The translations under genes and the position numbers were made by a program. Shown piece after piece: positions 18,223 through 28,600 of a stretch of DNA of 64,000 nt. The notes below the pieces were generated by a model. That model made no database searches. It was not told the origin of the DNA and was given only the letters and a program-made list of their open reading frames with translations. Position 1 is the first letter of the stretch; every line of letters starts with the position of its first letter. Origin of the DNA: Candidatus Zixiibacteriota bacterium (lineage in GTDB: Bacteria; Zixibacteria; MSB-5A5; WJJR01; JAJRUJ01); NCBI GenBank assembly GCA_020051695.1, contig JAGVQM010000041.1, positions 62,001 to 126,000 of the forward strand. Reading direction: 5' to 3'.

Positions 18223-18242
18223 GTCCCCGCCCCGGCGGGGAC
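18223..18242 (+). terminator. Hairpin downstream of rsgA
   Basis: GTCCCCGCC-CC-GGCGGGGAC is a perfect 9-bp palindrome (the real loop must take in some stem bases), 25 bp after rsgA. Only a weak T-run follows (GGGGTTTC). Terminator role is inferred from position. Confidence 0.45.
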
Positions 18243-18346
18243 GGGGTTTCGACAGGATCCTCCGCACCCCGCCAAGCCGGGTAACGCAAGCGGTGGATCA
18301 TCCGTGCCGATATATACAGCAGACTATTGCGCACGCGGAGATGTCC

Positions 18347-19150
18347 ATGGCCAAAATTCTGCTCATCGAAAGCGGAAAACAACAGTTTGCCGAATTGCTT
18401 GCTTTGCTGGAGAACCTGGGACACGAACTGCTCGTTGTCGGACATGTGAAAAACGCCCTGAAAGCACTTGAGGGCGGGCCGGATATCGAATTGATCATTT
18501 GCGCATTGCGGCCCATTAATGGCTCCAGTGCAGAGCTGGCGCGCATGGTGCTTGGCAATCAATCCCCGCGCCACGTTCCGCTCATTTTTGCGTCATGCCA
18601 GTGGCAGACGGAAGATATTTGCCTGCTGGCCCGGGCCGGCGCACGAAAATTCATCAGTTTGCCGGTCAAAAAAGAATACCTGGGAACGCAGATTGCCGAA
18701 GCCCTGGCCGGGGGACCGCCGACAATCCTCATCGTGGATGACGAAAAACCGGTTCAGGAATTGCTGGCCAACATACTGAGTCTCGAACGGTTCAAAGTGC
18801 TGACCGCCGGGAATGCAGTCGAAGCGCTCGAGATACTCTCCGCCAACCCGGTCGCCGCAGTCATCACTGATGTCCATATGCCGGGCCAGTCCGGACTCGA
18901 TTTGCTGATCGCCTGCAAAGCCAAATATGAGAAGATGCCGGTCATTTTAATCACCGGTTATAGTGATAAATATTCTGAAGACTGGGCGGTATCACATGGG
19001 GCGGACGGCTATCTCCGCAAGCCATTCAAAAACCGGGAATTGGTTGAGACTGTACAAAAAGCGTTGTCGCGATACACTGATCGTCGTCTTCCCGCCAAAC
19101 TGACTGCGGATAGGATTGCCCCCCGGTGCCAGACCGGGGCAGTGAACTGA
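18347..19150 (+). CDS. Response regulator with two receiver domains, the first degenerate
   Basis: 267 residues from ATG 18347 (GGAG 6 nt upstream; the frame opens at GTG 18293). The second receiver (about 125-245) is intact: VDDE acidic pair, phospho-acceptor Asp in ITDVHMPG, Thr in LITGYS and Lys in RKPFK. The first (about 1-120) keeps the fold but has IES in place of the acidic pair, ALRPING at the acceptor position and no usual Lys-Pro. There is no output domain after residue 250. No histidine kinase is adjacent. Likely a signalling adaptor; partner unknown. Confidence 0.88.
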   Translation: MAKILLIESGKQQFAELLALLENLGHELLVVGHVKNALKALEGGPDIELIICALRPINGSSAELARMVLGNQSPRHVPLIFASCQWQTEDICLLARAGARKFISLPVKKEYLGTQIAEALAGGPPTILIVDDEKPVQELLANILSLERFKVLTAGNAVEALEILSANPVAAVITDVHMPGQSGLDLLIACKAKYEKMPVILITGYSDKYSEDWAVSHGADGYLRKPFKNRELVETVQKALSRYTDRRLPAKLTADRIAPRCQTGAVN

Positions 19151-19250
19151 TCGAATTGGACCTGCCGGACAGCTGCCACCATCCGGGACACGGCACATGT
19201 AATACCTCGTGGTGCGCGACCAAAGCATACCATCGCGGAGCGGTCCCGGC

Positions 19251-21539
19251 TCAACTCCGTGCTTCCAGCCGCGCCACTCGTGCGCGGGCATCGTCAAGCA
19301 GTGGAAGGCCGGCATCGGCATCTTTCCAGAGGTCAAGAAAGGTGTGATACTGTTCCAGGGCTTTGTCAAACCAGTTGGACTGTTCGTAGGCCAGCCCGAG
19401 ATAATAGTGCGCCTGCACGTTCCAAATACTGTGGAAGGTCCGCATCGTCGTATAGATCGTCGTCAGCCGCTCAAACTCGGCGACTGCTTCGGGCAGGCGG
19501 CCTGCCGCCAGATACGCCCGCCCCAGCATAAATTGCTCGGGGTAGCGCCGGTTGACCTCGGCGATCTTCTCGAAATTATCGACTGCGGTTTTGTCATTCC
19601 CCCGTTGCAGGGCAATGCAGCCGACAGCATACCAGTAGGGATCCGGATCATACCCGCCGGCTTCCAGGTCGGCCTTCAATTGGTTCGCGACGTTTTCCGC
19701 CTCGGCCGGGTCGCCGCCTTCGGCCAGCAATTGCACGTAATTCTGGGTTTCGTAAATTGCCGCTTCGGGACTAAGTGTGCGGAAGATCTCCAGTTGTTTT
19801 TGAAATTCTTCCCGTGCCCGCGCATAATCTCCCAGTTCGCTGTAAATCCGGGATTTGAGAAAATATTTGTAGCCGGTATTCAACGTTAATGGCCCGTCGG
19901 CCTCATCCGCGGCGATGCTTTCGTCGGCAACCTGCAACGCCCGATTGAATTTGCCCTGATGCAGGGGAATGTATGGCAAATACAAGCGGCCGATCACCCT
20001 CATCCGCGGGTTCGGATCGTGCGCGAGTACCTGGTACAGACTTTCTGCCTGAGCGTATTCCTGCCGCAGACAATGCAAATGCCCCAAATTCCAGATCGAG
20101 TTGTGGAAATCCGGTTTGATCTCGAGCGCTTTGCGGAACGATTCGATGGCCAGGTCTATCCGCCCATTGCGGCCGTAGATATCACCTCGGCTGTCGTACG
20201 GATTGGCCTCGTTCGGTGCCAGTAAAATATAGGAGTCGATCGTAACGATGGCCTTTTCATATTCTCCCATGGCATCATACAGGTAGGCCAGGTTGTTCAC
20301 TGCCGGACGATACAGCGGGTCGACCGCCAGGGCACGCAGGTAGTGCGCTGCCGCGGAATCGTAGTTGCCCTCCGCCGAATGAAGCCCGGCCAGTCGGTAA
20401 TGGGCCTCTTTTTCCTCCGGATAGGCGGCGAGCAATCGCTCCAATTCGGCCAAGGCGGCAATCCTGTTGCCGTCGGCCACTGCCTGGCGGCTCCGGATAT
20501 AGAAACGGTCGAGTGGGGCGGCACGATCGATGTGTTCCACGGCCTTATTGATTAGCTTGGCGTCGGTCAACTCCGCCAGGTAATAATAGGCCATGGCCAG
20601 CGTGGAATCGAGCTCGAGGGCCCGGGTAAAATAGCGGGCGGCATCGCTCCGGTAAAATTTTTGCAGCTCTTCGATTCCCTGCAGGAAATTGCGATAGGCC
20701 TCGGGGGAGGAAGTGGTCAACTGCGCGACCGGCGGGTCGGGCTCCTGCCCGGCAGCGGGGGGAAGAGATAAATCATTTTTTGTCGCTGCCGACAGCCGAT
20801 CGACCAGCGCAAAGACTTCCTCGCCGGGTTCCCCGGTAATGCGGTGGGAGGCGACCACTTCGCCGTGGTGGACCTCGATCAACTGGCTGGTAATGACGAG
20901 GTGCGGTTCGGTCTGCAGGATACTGCCCAGAAGCATCAATTCCGCGCGGGCGGTATCCGCCACGGCCTGCGCAGTTTCCCGCGTGATTGATTTTTCACCC
21001 TGCCGGCCCAGCAGTTTGAGGATGTCGTATATGCGTTGGCCGGAGACGACTTTCAAATACGCGGAGGACGACAGATCGGTAATCAGCAGGTTCGCCGCTA
21101 TTTCGCCCAATTGCAGCGTATCCTGCGGGTCGGCCAGGTTATCGAAATACATGACGGCTAGGTGGGGGCCGAGGGCTTGCGCGTCCTGGCTCGGGTGAAA
21201 TTCTATCTGCCATGGTCGAAGCAGGACTACCAGCAGGACCGCTGCCGCCACCGCCAGCGGGAGCAGGGCCGGCCGCAGTCGAATTATCATCGGCGGCTTT
21301 TCCCGGCCGGCTGCAATACCCTGCTCCGCGGGTAAGGCGGCGATCTGATGGATGACTCGGTGGATGTCCGGGTCGTTCCTGATCATTTGCGACTCGTCGC
21401 CGAATTGCAGCAACTCGCGGCGGCAGTGCGCACATTCCAGCGCGTGGACCTCCAGCGCCCGCCGGTCTTCGTCGTTCAGCATGCCGAGCTCATAAGCCCA
21501 TAACAAATCGGCAAAATGTTTGTCGCGACAGCCGCTCAT
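19251..21539 (-). CDS. Membrane anti-sigma factor fused to TolB-like domain and TPR array
   Basis: About 762 residues from ATG 21539, which overlaps the sigma-factor stop (ATGA). N-terminal zinc-finger anti-sigma domain with H32-x3-C36-x2-C39 (HALECAHC), one transmembrane helix (about 89-108), then a FlgO/TolB-amino-like domain (about 118-255, beginning LGPHLAVMYFDNLADP), and roughly nine TPR units to the C-terminus. By position it should bind and silence the ECF sigma encoded just upstream, with the TolB-TPR part in the periplasm as sensor. The same TolB-TPR plan follows the kinase at 45124. The frame opens at 21566 but that extension lies within the sigma gene. Confidence 0.88.
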   Translation of the reverse strand: MSGCRDKHFADLLWAYELGMLNDEDRRALEVHALECAHCRRELLQFGDESQMIRNDPDIHRVIHQIAALPAEQGIAAGREKPPMIIRLRPALLPLAVAAAVLLVVLLRPWQIEFHPSQDAQALGPHLAVMYFDNLADPQDTLQLGEIAANLLITDLSSSAYLKVVSGQRIYDILKLLGRQGEKSITRETAQAVADTARAELMLLGSILQTEPHLVITSQLIEVHHGEVVASHRITGEPGEEVFALVDRLSAATKNDLSLPPAAGQEPDPPVAQLTTSSPEAYRNFLQGIEELQKFYRSDAARYFTRALELDSTLAMAYYYLAELTDAKLINKAVEHIDRAAPLDRFYIRSRQAVADGNRIAALAELERLLAAYPEEKEAHYRLAGLHSAEGNYDSAAAHYLRALAVDPLYRPAVNNLAYLYDAMGEYEKAIVTIDSYILLAPNEANPYDSRGDIYGRNGRIDLAIESFRKALEIKPDFHNSIWNLGHLHCLRQEYAQAESLYQVLAHDPNPRMRVIGRLYLPYIPLHQGKFNRALQVADESIAADEADGPLTLNTGYKYFLKSRIYSELGDYARAREEFQKQLEIFRTLSPEAAIYETQNYVQLLAEGGDPAEAENVANQLKADLEAGGYDPDPYWYAVGCIALQRGNDKTAVDNFEKIAEVNRRYPEQFMLGRAYLAAGRLPEAVAEFERLTTIYTTMRTFHSIWNVQAHYYLGLAYEQSNWFDKALEQYHTFLDLWKDADAGLPLLDDARARVARLEARS

Positions 21540-22075
21540 CGCCGGGAATTCCCTTTCTCCAGACATTGTCTCAACCGCGCCCGCGCCCGCGAAAGACAGA
21601 TCAGGACGCTGTTTTTGGACGCGCCCAGCTTTGCCCCGATCTCATCGCCCGAATATCCCTGAAAGTGCAAATCCAGGATTTCGGCGTACCGCCTGTTGTC
21701 CTGCCCCATCCGTTTCAGGCACTCCACGAGCCGCCGTTTCAGCTCCGGATCGGGTGTGTAGACCTGGCCGGCCAGATCACTGTCTTCCGTGCCGACGAAT
21801 TTACTTTGCCGGGTCCGCTTGGCCCGATAATACGAAAACAACTTGTGTTCGAACACCTTATAGGCCCATGCGGCAAAGCTTTTTTCGATGCGGACCTCCT
21901 TATATTTATCCGCAATCGTCAGCAGGACGTCCTGGACCACTTCCTGGGCGTCCTGGCTGTTCTGTATTCTTTGTCGCAGATACAGGTGAAAACTTTCCCC
22001 AAGGTCGGAAAAAAGTCGTTCTTCCGCCTGTCGATCGCCGTCCCGGGCGGCCTGATATAAGGCCTCGATTTCCAT
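21536..22075 (-). CDS. ECF-type RNA polymerase sigma factor
   Basis: 179 residues: sigma region 2 (about 10-85, with AQEVVQDVLLTIADKYKE and SFAAWAYKVFEHKLFSYYR) and region 4 (about 110-170, with YAEILDLHFQGYSGDEIG and NSVLICLSRARARLRQ helix-turn-helix). It is coupled by a 4-bp overlap to its probable anti-sigma. The 212-bp gap upstream, shared with the divergent dockerin-protein gene at 22288, is a natural place for an autoregulated promoter, but I could not define boxes by eye. Confidence 0.92.
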   Translation of the reverse strand: MEIEALYQAARDGDRQAEERLFSDLGESFHLYLRQRIQNSQDAQEVVQDVLLTIADKYKEVRIEKSFAAWAYKVFEHKLFSYYRAKRTRQSKFVGTEDSDLAGQVYTPDPELKRRLVECLKRMGQDNRRYAEILDLHFQGYSGDEIGAKLGASKNSVLICLSRARARLRQCLEKGNSRR

Positions 22076-22287
22076 CTAGTTGGCCGTCCTCATCACAAAG
22101 GAGTATACATTGATACCCGACAGGGAGCAAACACATACCCGCCTGTTAATGCCTAAAAGTCTTTTCTCCGAAGGCGCCGTGACCTGTCAAATATCCGCGG
22201 TTTTTTTTCATGCCGGTGAAATGATTTGGCCGCCGCCGCGACACTTAAGGCAAGTGAAATCGAGTGGGTTGTTGAGGCGGAGGACCT

Positions 22288-24306
22288 ATGTGCAAAAAGT
22301 GTGTGTGGTTGGTGTGTGTCTGCTGGTGCATGTTGCCGGTAGTTGCCGGCGCCCAGAATCTGTTGAACGGTCCCGAGAGTGTGGTGTTCGATTCGCTGCA
22401 CAACAGGTACCTGGTGGCGAACTACAACGACGGCAATCTCATTGAAGTCACGCCCGAGGGAGAACAGACCCTGTATTACTCGCCGGGCGGACACAGTTTC
22501 GGCTCGCATATTGTCAACGGCATATATTATGTGACTCAAAATGCCCGGGTATTGGGATTTGATCTGAGCACTGATGAACTGGTCGTGGACCAATCGGTTA
22601 TCAACGGCAGGTGGCTGGACGGCATCACCTCCGATGGGTCGGAATATCTCTATATTGTCTGTACTGCCGGCCAGATCTACAAATACAGAATCAGCGATAA
22701 CACCTACGTCCTTTTCGCCAATGCCGGGTTGGTCAGCAACCTGCAAACGTGCGTATATGACGGTGATTACAACCGGCTCGTGGCAGTAGAATTTTATGAG
22801 GACGCGCCGATCAAGGGGGTGGACCTCACCTTTGCGGATGTCACAACCCTGGCGACCACCACGGTCGGTGACTGGGACGGCGTGACCATCGACGACGAAG
22901 GTTACATTTACGTCGCCGCCGCAACCGACCGGGTCATTTATCGGTATGAACCGACCTTTACCGACCCGCCTATCGTCTTTTGCGACGTTCCCGGCTGGCC
23001 GGCGGGAATCAATTACAACCAGCGCGACCATATCCTGGCCATTCCCTGTTTCTACCAGAACCAGTTGGTTCTGGTGTTGGATATCTATAAGGCGGATTCC
23101 GACGGTGACGGCTTGGTCGATGCCTATGACAATTGTCCGAATGATGCCAACCCGCTGCAGGAAGACGGCGACAGTGACGGAGTCGGTGATCCATGTGACA
23201 ACTGCCCGGACAATGCCAATCCCGTACAGGAAGATATCGACGGTGACGGTATCGGTGATATCTGTGAGACATTGCGGACCTGGATGGTGCGGATTGATGG
23301 GGTGGGCGATGCGGTGACCATCCAGGCCGCAATTGATTCGTGTACACATGGCGACACGGTGCTGGTGAGTGATGGGTACTATTCCGGAGACGGCAACCGG
23401 GCGTTTGATTTCGGCGGCCGCCGCAGTCTGGTGCTGCGCTCGGAGCATGGTCCCCAGACCGTGGTTATCGACTGCGACGGCAGCGTAACCGAGGCCCGCC
23501 GGGCGTTTACGTTCGATAACGACGAGGATTCAACGTTCGTGCTGGATGGATTCACGATCATCAACGGGTATGGGGAATATTTTAACGGCGGCGCCTCCGG
23601 CGGGGCCATCCTGGTCGATAATTGCGAACCGACGATCAAAAACTGTGCGTTTGCTGGCAACGTGGCAGTGTACGGGGGTGGGGTGTATCTGTATCGTTCA
23701 GACGCCAGGTTGACCAATTGCACGTTCGCCGGTGACTCCGCGCAGCTCGGCGCAGCAGTCTTTGCCTATGTCAGCAGCGACGTCGAGATTGAAAACAGTA
23801 TCATCGCCTTTAATACCGGGGGGCAGCCGGTTTACTGTTTGTCCGCCAGCACGGCCACGTTGTCCTGCTGTGACGTGTTCGGCAACGTTGGGGGGGATTG
23901 GGTGGGGGCGATCCTCGGGCAAAACGGCATTAACGGCAATATTTCGGCCGACCCGCTGTTGTGCAATGTCGCGATCGGCGACCTTGGCCTGACCGATGAA
24001 ACATCCCCGTGTCTGCCGGACAATAACGATTGTGCGGTGCTCATCGGCGCGCTGGGGATCGGCTGCTCGTGCAATTGCGGTGTGCCCGGCGATGTGAATT
24101 GCAGCGATGACCTGAATCCCGTCGATGTGTCGTTTTTGGTTAAATTTGTTTACCTGTCATTGAACGCCATGTGCGAGCCGCCGAATTGCCCATATCCGGT
24201 GGGCGATATGAACTGCGACACGCAGGTCAATCCGGTCGATGTTGCTTATCTGGTCAAGGCGGTATATAAAGCACAAGACGCCATTTGCGAGGGCTGCGCG
24301 CCGTAA
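22288..24306 (+). CDS. Secreted protein: beta-propeller, TSP3 repeats, beta-helix and dockerin pair
   Basis: 672 residues. Cys-rich signal peptide (about 1-22, cleavage near VAGAQ); a repetitive propeller-like region (about 25-270, with NGPESVVFD and DGVTIDDEGYIYVAAA); two calcium-binding thrombospondin type-3 units (DSDGDGLVDAYDNCPNDANP); a right-handed beta-helix of the periplasmic-copper-binding type (about 330-570, GGVYLYRSDARLTNCTF); and a C-terminal dockerin pair (GDVNCSDDLNPVDV and GDMNCDTQVNPVDV). The dockerin loops contain Cys. GGCGGAGGA precedes the ATG. Probably surface-exposed, bound through a cohesin such as that encoded at 39564. Catalytic activity is not evident. Confidence 0.88.
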   Translation: MCKKCVWLVCVCWCMLPVVAGAQNLLNGPESVVFDSLHNRYLVANYNDGNLIEVTPEGEQTLYYSPGGHSFGSHIVNGIYYVTQNARVLGFDLSTDELVVDQSVINGRWLDGITSDGSEYLYIVCTAGQIYKYRISDNTYVLFANAGLVSNLQTCVYDGDYNRLVAVEFYEDAPIKGVDLTFADVTTLATTTVGDWDGVTIDDEGYIYVAAATDRVIYRYEPTFTDPPIVFCDVPGWPAGINYNQRDHILAIPCFYQNQLVLVLDIYKADSDGDGLVDAYDNCPNDANPLQEDGDSDGVGDPCDNCPDNANPVQEDIDGDGIGDICETLRTWMVRIDGVGDAVTIQAAIDSCTHGDTVLVSDGYYSGDGNRAFDFGGRRSLVLRSEHGPQTVVIDCDGSVTEARRAFTFDNDEDSTFVLDGFTIINGYGEYFNGGASGGAILVDNCEPTIKNCAFAGNVAVYGGGVYLYRSDARLTNCTFAGDSAQLGAAVFAYVSSDVEIENSIIAFNTGGQPVYCLSASTATLSCCDVFGNVGGDWVGAILGQNGINGNISADPLLCNVAIGDLGLTDETSPCLPDNNDCAVLIGALGIGCSCNCGVPGDVNCSDDLNPVDVSFLVKFVYLSLNAMCEPPNCPYPVGDMNCDTQVNPVDVAYLVKAVYKAQDAICEGCAP

Positions 24307-24345
24307 TTGTTGCCGGATTCCCCGTAAATTTTTCCGGAGATGAGA

Positions 24346-24385
24346 CGGCATTCGGCGGGGATATCACGACTCCCGCCGAATGCCG
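24346..24385 (+). terminator. Long perfect inverted repeat after the dockerin-protein gene
   Basis: CGGCATTCGGCGGG (24346-24359) pairs fully with CCCGCCGAATGCCG (24372-24385) around a 12-nt loop, 40 bp past the stop codon. No U-run follows, so it may terminate weakly or protect the 3' end of the mRNA. Confidence 0.55.
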
Positions 24386-24547
24386 CATATTGTCCGGTTC
24401 GTTCCGCTTAAGGAATTTCCATTTTGTTGCGGAACGTCCCTAAACCGGGTGCTTTATTTTCCGAAAATCAGGATGGAGGATGCTCCGTCGTTAAATTCCA
24501 CCGGTCATGGAAGACCGGATAGAACGTACCGGAGTGGGGAGCAAATC

Positions 24548-25426
24548 ATGCCTGTTGCCGAACAGACAATCACCGACCGCGTTAATGATTTCTATGAACA
24601 GATGCCCTTCAACTACGCCCAGGACGCGGGCCATTTTGCCGCCGTCTTGCGCCGGGGTAATCCCTTGTCGCAGAGTTACCCTAACGTGCACACGGTACTT
24701 GACGGCGCGGAAGGGATTTCTGTAGCGGATATTGGCTGCGGGACCGGCTGGTTTGCCAATTGCACCGCTTATCATTACCGGCTGAACACGACCGGAATCG
24801 ATTTTTGCCGCTCGGCCCTGGACCGCGCGGCCGAGATTGCACGTGAGTTGGCGGTGGAAGACAGGGTCACTTTCGTCAAACAGGACATTTTGGCCTTGCG
24901 ACCCAATCCCATGTACGATTTTGTCAACTCCTTGGGCGTCCTGCACCATACTGCCGATTGCCGGACGGCGTTACTGACTGTATGCGCCTTGATCAAGCCG
25001 GGGGGATATCTGCATTTGGGATTATATCACAAATACGGCCGTGAACCGTTCCTGGGCCTGTTTGACGAAGTGCGCGAAAAATTGGCGGCTTGTGGTGAGG
25101 TTTCCCGCCGCGCCAAGCAGGAGGCCTATGCTGTTTTTCGGGCGTTGAACTCCCGGATTTCAGATGAGCTGTTGCTGCGTTCCTGGTTTCGTGACCAGGT
25201 CCTCCATCCGCACGAAACGCAGCACACCCTCCGTGAGGTACACCAATGGCTGGCAGAATTCGGCCTCGAGGTCCGCTCGACCAGCATCAACCAGTTTCAG
25301 CCCATTTCCGACATTGAAAAACTGTACGAACTGGAAAAGGGTTGCCGAGAGTTGTCGATCGAAAATAACATCAGGCGCAAGACATATTACCCCGGATTTT
25401 TCACGATACTGGCTCAGAAAAAGTGA
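24548..25426 (+). CDS. SAM-dependent class I methyltransferase
   Basis: 292 residues from ATG 24548 (GGGGAG 7 nt upstream); an upstream extension of the frame to 24380 lacks methyltransferase features. Motif I VADIGCGTGWF, motif II-type TGIDFCRSAL, motif III KQDILAL, and GVLHHTADC / IKPGGYLHLGLYHKYG are clear. The latter resemble methyltransferases acting on small lipids or quinone-like substrates, with a C-terminal alpha domain after about 200. Substrate unknown. It stands alone between two dockerin-protein genes; the 236-bp gap after it has no recognisable gene. Confidence 0.88.
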   Translation: MPVAEQTITDRVNDFYEQMPFNYAQDAGHFAAVLRRGNPLSQSYPNVHTVLDGAEGISVADIGCGTGWFANCTAYHYRLNTTGIDFCRSALDRAAEIARELAVEDRVTFVKQDILALRPNPMYDFVNSLGVLHHTADCRTALLTVCALIKPGGYLHLGLYHKYGREPFLGLFDEVREKLAACGEVSRRAKQEAYAVFRALNSRISDELLLRSWFRDQVLHPHETQHTLREVHQWLAEFGLEVRSTSINQFQPISDIEKLYELEKGCRELSIENNIRRKTYYPGFFTILAQKK

Positions 25427-25662
25427 TATGTCAGCCACGTTGACTACTTAATCGGTTGATATGCAATATGTTTTGTCATTCGCTCCATTTTCCGCTTCAA
25501 ATTCCATAGGCAATCCGGCGATTATTCATATATTAAGAGACAACCGACGAGGGGCAGGGCGTTTAGCTGTCCACGCCGGGGAAACTGGTGATGTGGCATG
25601 GCCAGATGGATAATCTCATTTTTCCACACTATGCATATTGACCTGCGATGGGGAGAGCCGCG

Positions 25663-28600
25663 ATGAAGATCAGGGGTTTGGTGAATTTACTGATTGTGTT
25701 ATTGTTCTTGTCGGCGTTTGGTTTCTTGTTAGTCGTTTCATTTCCAATAGCTTCCGCTGCCGAAACAATTACCGTGGAATATACGTTCGAACGGCCCGAA
25801 ATCCGCGAGATTACCATCGACGGTGTTGGATATCACAAAATCCTCATGGCCGGGGCACCGAATTCCGGGATTGCCGGACATCCGCTGCTTCCCGCGCGCG
25901 GGGCCAATATCCTGTTGCCGCAGGATAGCCGCATCTCGCAGATTGAGGTGGTCCCCGACGGCAAAGTCCTGCTTGGCGGCGGCTTTTCGCTTGTGCCGGC
26001 CGGCCGGCCATATAAACTTTCCGCAGGCCCCGGCGCACTCGTGCCGCTGGCCCGGGATTCGGCGGTGTACGGCTCGGCCTTGCCGGTTCCGGGGAAGGTC
26101 TATGAACAAATCGGCACGCAGCAGTTTCGTGGACAGCGGTTTTTCACCTTAAAACTCACACCGGTCGAGTATATTCCGGCCTCGGGAGAACTATCATACT
26201 ATGCCACGATTACGGTTATTGTCCACACCGAACCAGCCGATCGCCAAAGTACGCTGTACCGCGGCCTGCTCGCCGATCGCACCGAGCTGCAACGCAAAGT
26301 GGATAATCCTGAGCTGCTCGACGCCTATTATCCTCAGGCGCGGGTCCCGGCGGCGAACTATGATCTATTGATCCTCACCACGCAGACACTGGCCGGTTCT
26401 TTTCAATCCTTGAAGGATTACCATGATACCACCGGCGTGTTGACCGAAATCCACACCATAACCGAAGTCGGCAGCAGTGATCCCGCGGCAGTCCGGGATT
26501 ACATCCGCGAACGCTATCTTAATGACGGCATTCAATACGTCCTGATCGGCGGTGATGATGATTTGATTCCTGCGGTCAACCTGTACGTGGCCTCGTGGGC
26601 GGGCGCGGGAGCGGATATTGAATATGCCATGCCGGGCGACCTGTATTTCGGCTGCCTTGACGGGACGTACAACTACGATGCCGATTCCCGCTGGGGTGAA
26701 CCGACCGATGGTGACGGCGGCGGGGATGTGGACCTGGTGGCTGAGGTGGCGGTCGGCCGGGCGCCGGTCGGCAACGTCACGGAAGCCGATCGGTTTGTGA
26801 GCAAAACCATGCAGTACCTGACCACGTCCGATACTTATCTGCAAAATATCCTCATGTGCGGGGAATACCTGGGTTTCGGCGGAGTATCGGACTATGCCGG
26901 GAATATGATGGATCAAATTGTGGATGGTTCCTCGGCCGATGGTTATACGACTATCGGCATTCCCGCCGACCAGTATGCGATCGACCGGCTGTACGACCGC
27001 GACTGGCCGGGTAACGACTGGCCGGTGTCGGAATTAAACTCGCGGGTCAACAACGGTCTGCATGTAATCAACCACCTGGGGCACGGCAACACGGATTGGG
27101 CTTTGAAAATGACCTCCAGTGCCGTGTTGACCAACTTCGCCAATACCGACCACTGTTTTTTGTATTCGCAGGCATGTTATTCCGGACATTTCGATGACGC
27201 TGAGTGTTGGGCCGAGTACATGGGGATCAAGACCGATTACGGCGCCTGGGCCGTAATCATGAACGCGCGGTACGGTTGGGGGGCATCCTATTCCACCGAC
27301 GGCGCTTCGCAGCGGTTTAACCGCGAATTCTGGGACGCGGTGTTTAATTCCGCCGAAGGCATGCCGGAAATCGGCCGGGCCAATGGCGATTCCAAGGAAG
27401 ACAACCTCTATCGGATCAACGAAGACTGTATGCGGTGGTGTTATTATGAAATCAATCTGTTTGGCGATCCGACAGTAAGCATCCGCGGCGCTGCTGGGCT
27501 TTCGTTTAGCTATCCCGGCGGCATTCCCGAAACAGTACTGCCGAACGATGCAACAACATTTGAGGTGCTGATCAATGCGTATGGCGACGCAGTGCTTGTT
27601 CCGGGAAGCGCCCAATTGCATTATTCGATTTCCGGCGCCCCATGGCAAACCGATGCGTTGGCTGAAACCGGTCCGGGCGAATACCTGGCTGTCCTGCCGG
27701 CGTTGAATTGCACGCATGCCATTGAATTTTACATCAGCGCCGAGGAGGAAACAACCGGCCGTGTTTGCGACCCCGATCCGGCTTCGCCGCACACCGCCTT
27801 TCCGGTAACCGGCGAAATTGCCTTTTATGAAGATGATTTCGAGACCGATCAGGGGTGGACCATTTCCGGCGGGCAGTGGGCGCGCGGGACTCCGCTTGGC
27901 GGCGGCGGCGCCTACGGCAACCCGGACCCGGCAGCCGCACATTCGGGTACCCAGGTCTATGGGTATAACCTGAGCGGAGATTATATCGCCAATATGCCCG
28001 AATATCATGTGACCAGCCCCGTCATCGATTGCTCCGGCCGGGTCAATGTGCACGTCAAATTCTGGCGCTGGCTGGGCGTGGAAAGCCCTTCCTATGACCA
28101 TGCCTCTGTCCGAGTGTCCACGAACGGCGTTACCTGGACGACAGTTTGGCAGAACGGCACTGAGATTGCCGACGGCGCCTGGACCGATTGCGACGTCAAC
28201 ATTTCCGCGGTCGCCGACAACCAATCGACGGTGTACCTGCGCTGGACGATGGGGACCACCGACGGCGGCTGGGAGTATTGCGGCTGGAATATTGATGATG
28301 TCCGCGTCGTGGCTGCCGATTGTGAGGATGCCGGCGCCGATTCCGATAACGACGGCATCCTCAATGGTGTGGACAATTGCCCATACACCGCCAATCCGGG
28401 GCAAGAAGACGGGGACGGCGACGGCGCAGGTGATGTCTGCGACAATTGCGTGTCCATCTCCAATCCGCCGCAGGAAGACGCCGATGACGATGGGACCGGC
28501 GACGCGTGTGATGAGTGCACTGATGTCGACGGCGACGGCTGGGGGGACCCGGGATTTGCCGCCAATACCTGCGCGGTCGACAATTGTCCGGACACGCCCA

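Noticed and set aside
22153-23448. 431-codon minus-strand open frame
   Set aside because: Antisense to the signal peptide, propeller and TSP3 region of the secreted protein at 22288; same compositional artefact and no recognisable motif.
25500-25662. Possible riboswitch-like leader ahead of the C25 protease gene
   Set aside because: The G-rich stretch (GAGGGGCAGGGCG) recalled a cyclic-di-GMP riboswitch, but the conserved core elements and paired helices could not be found.
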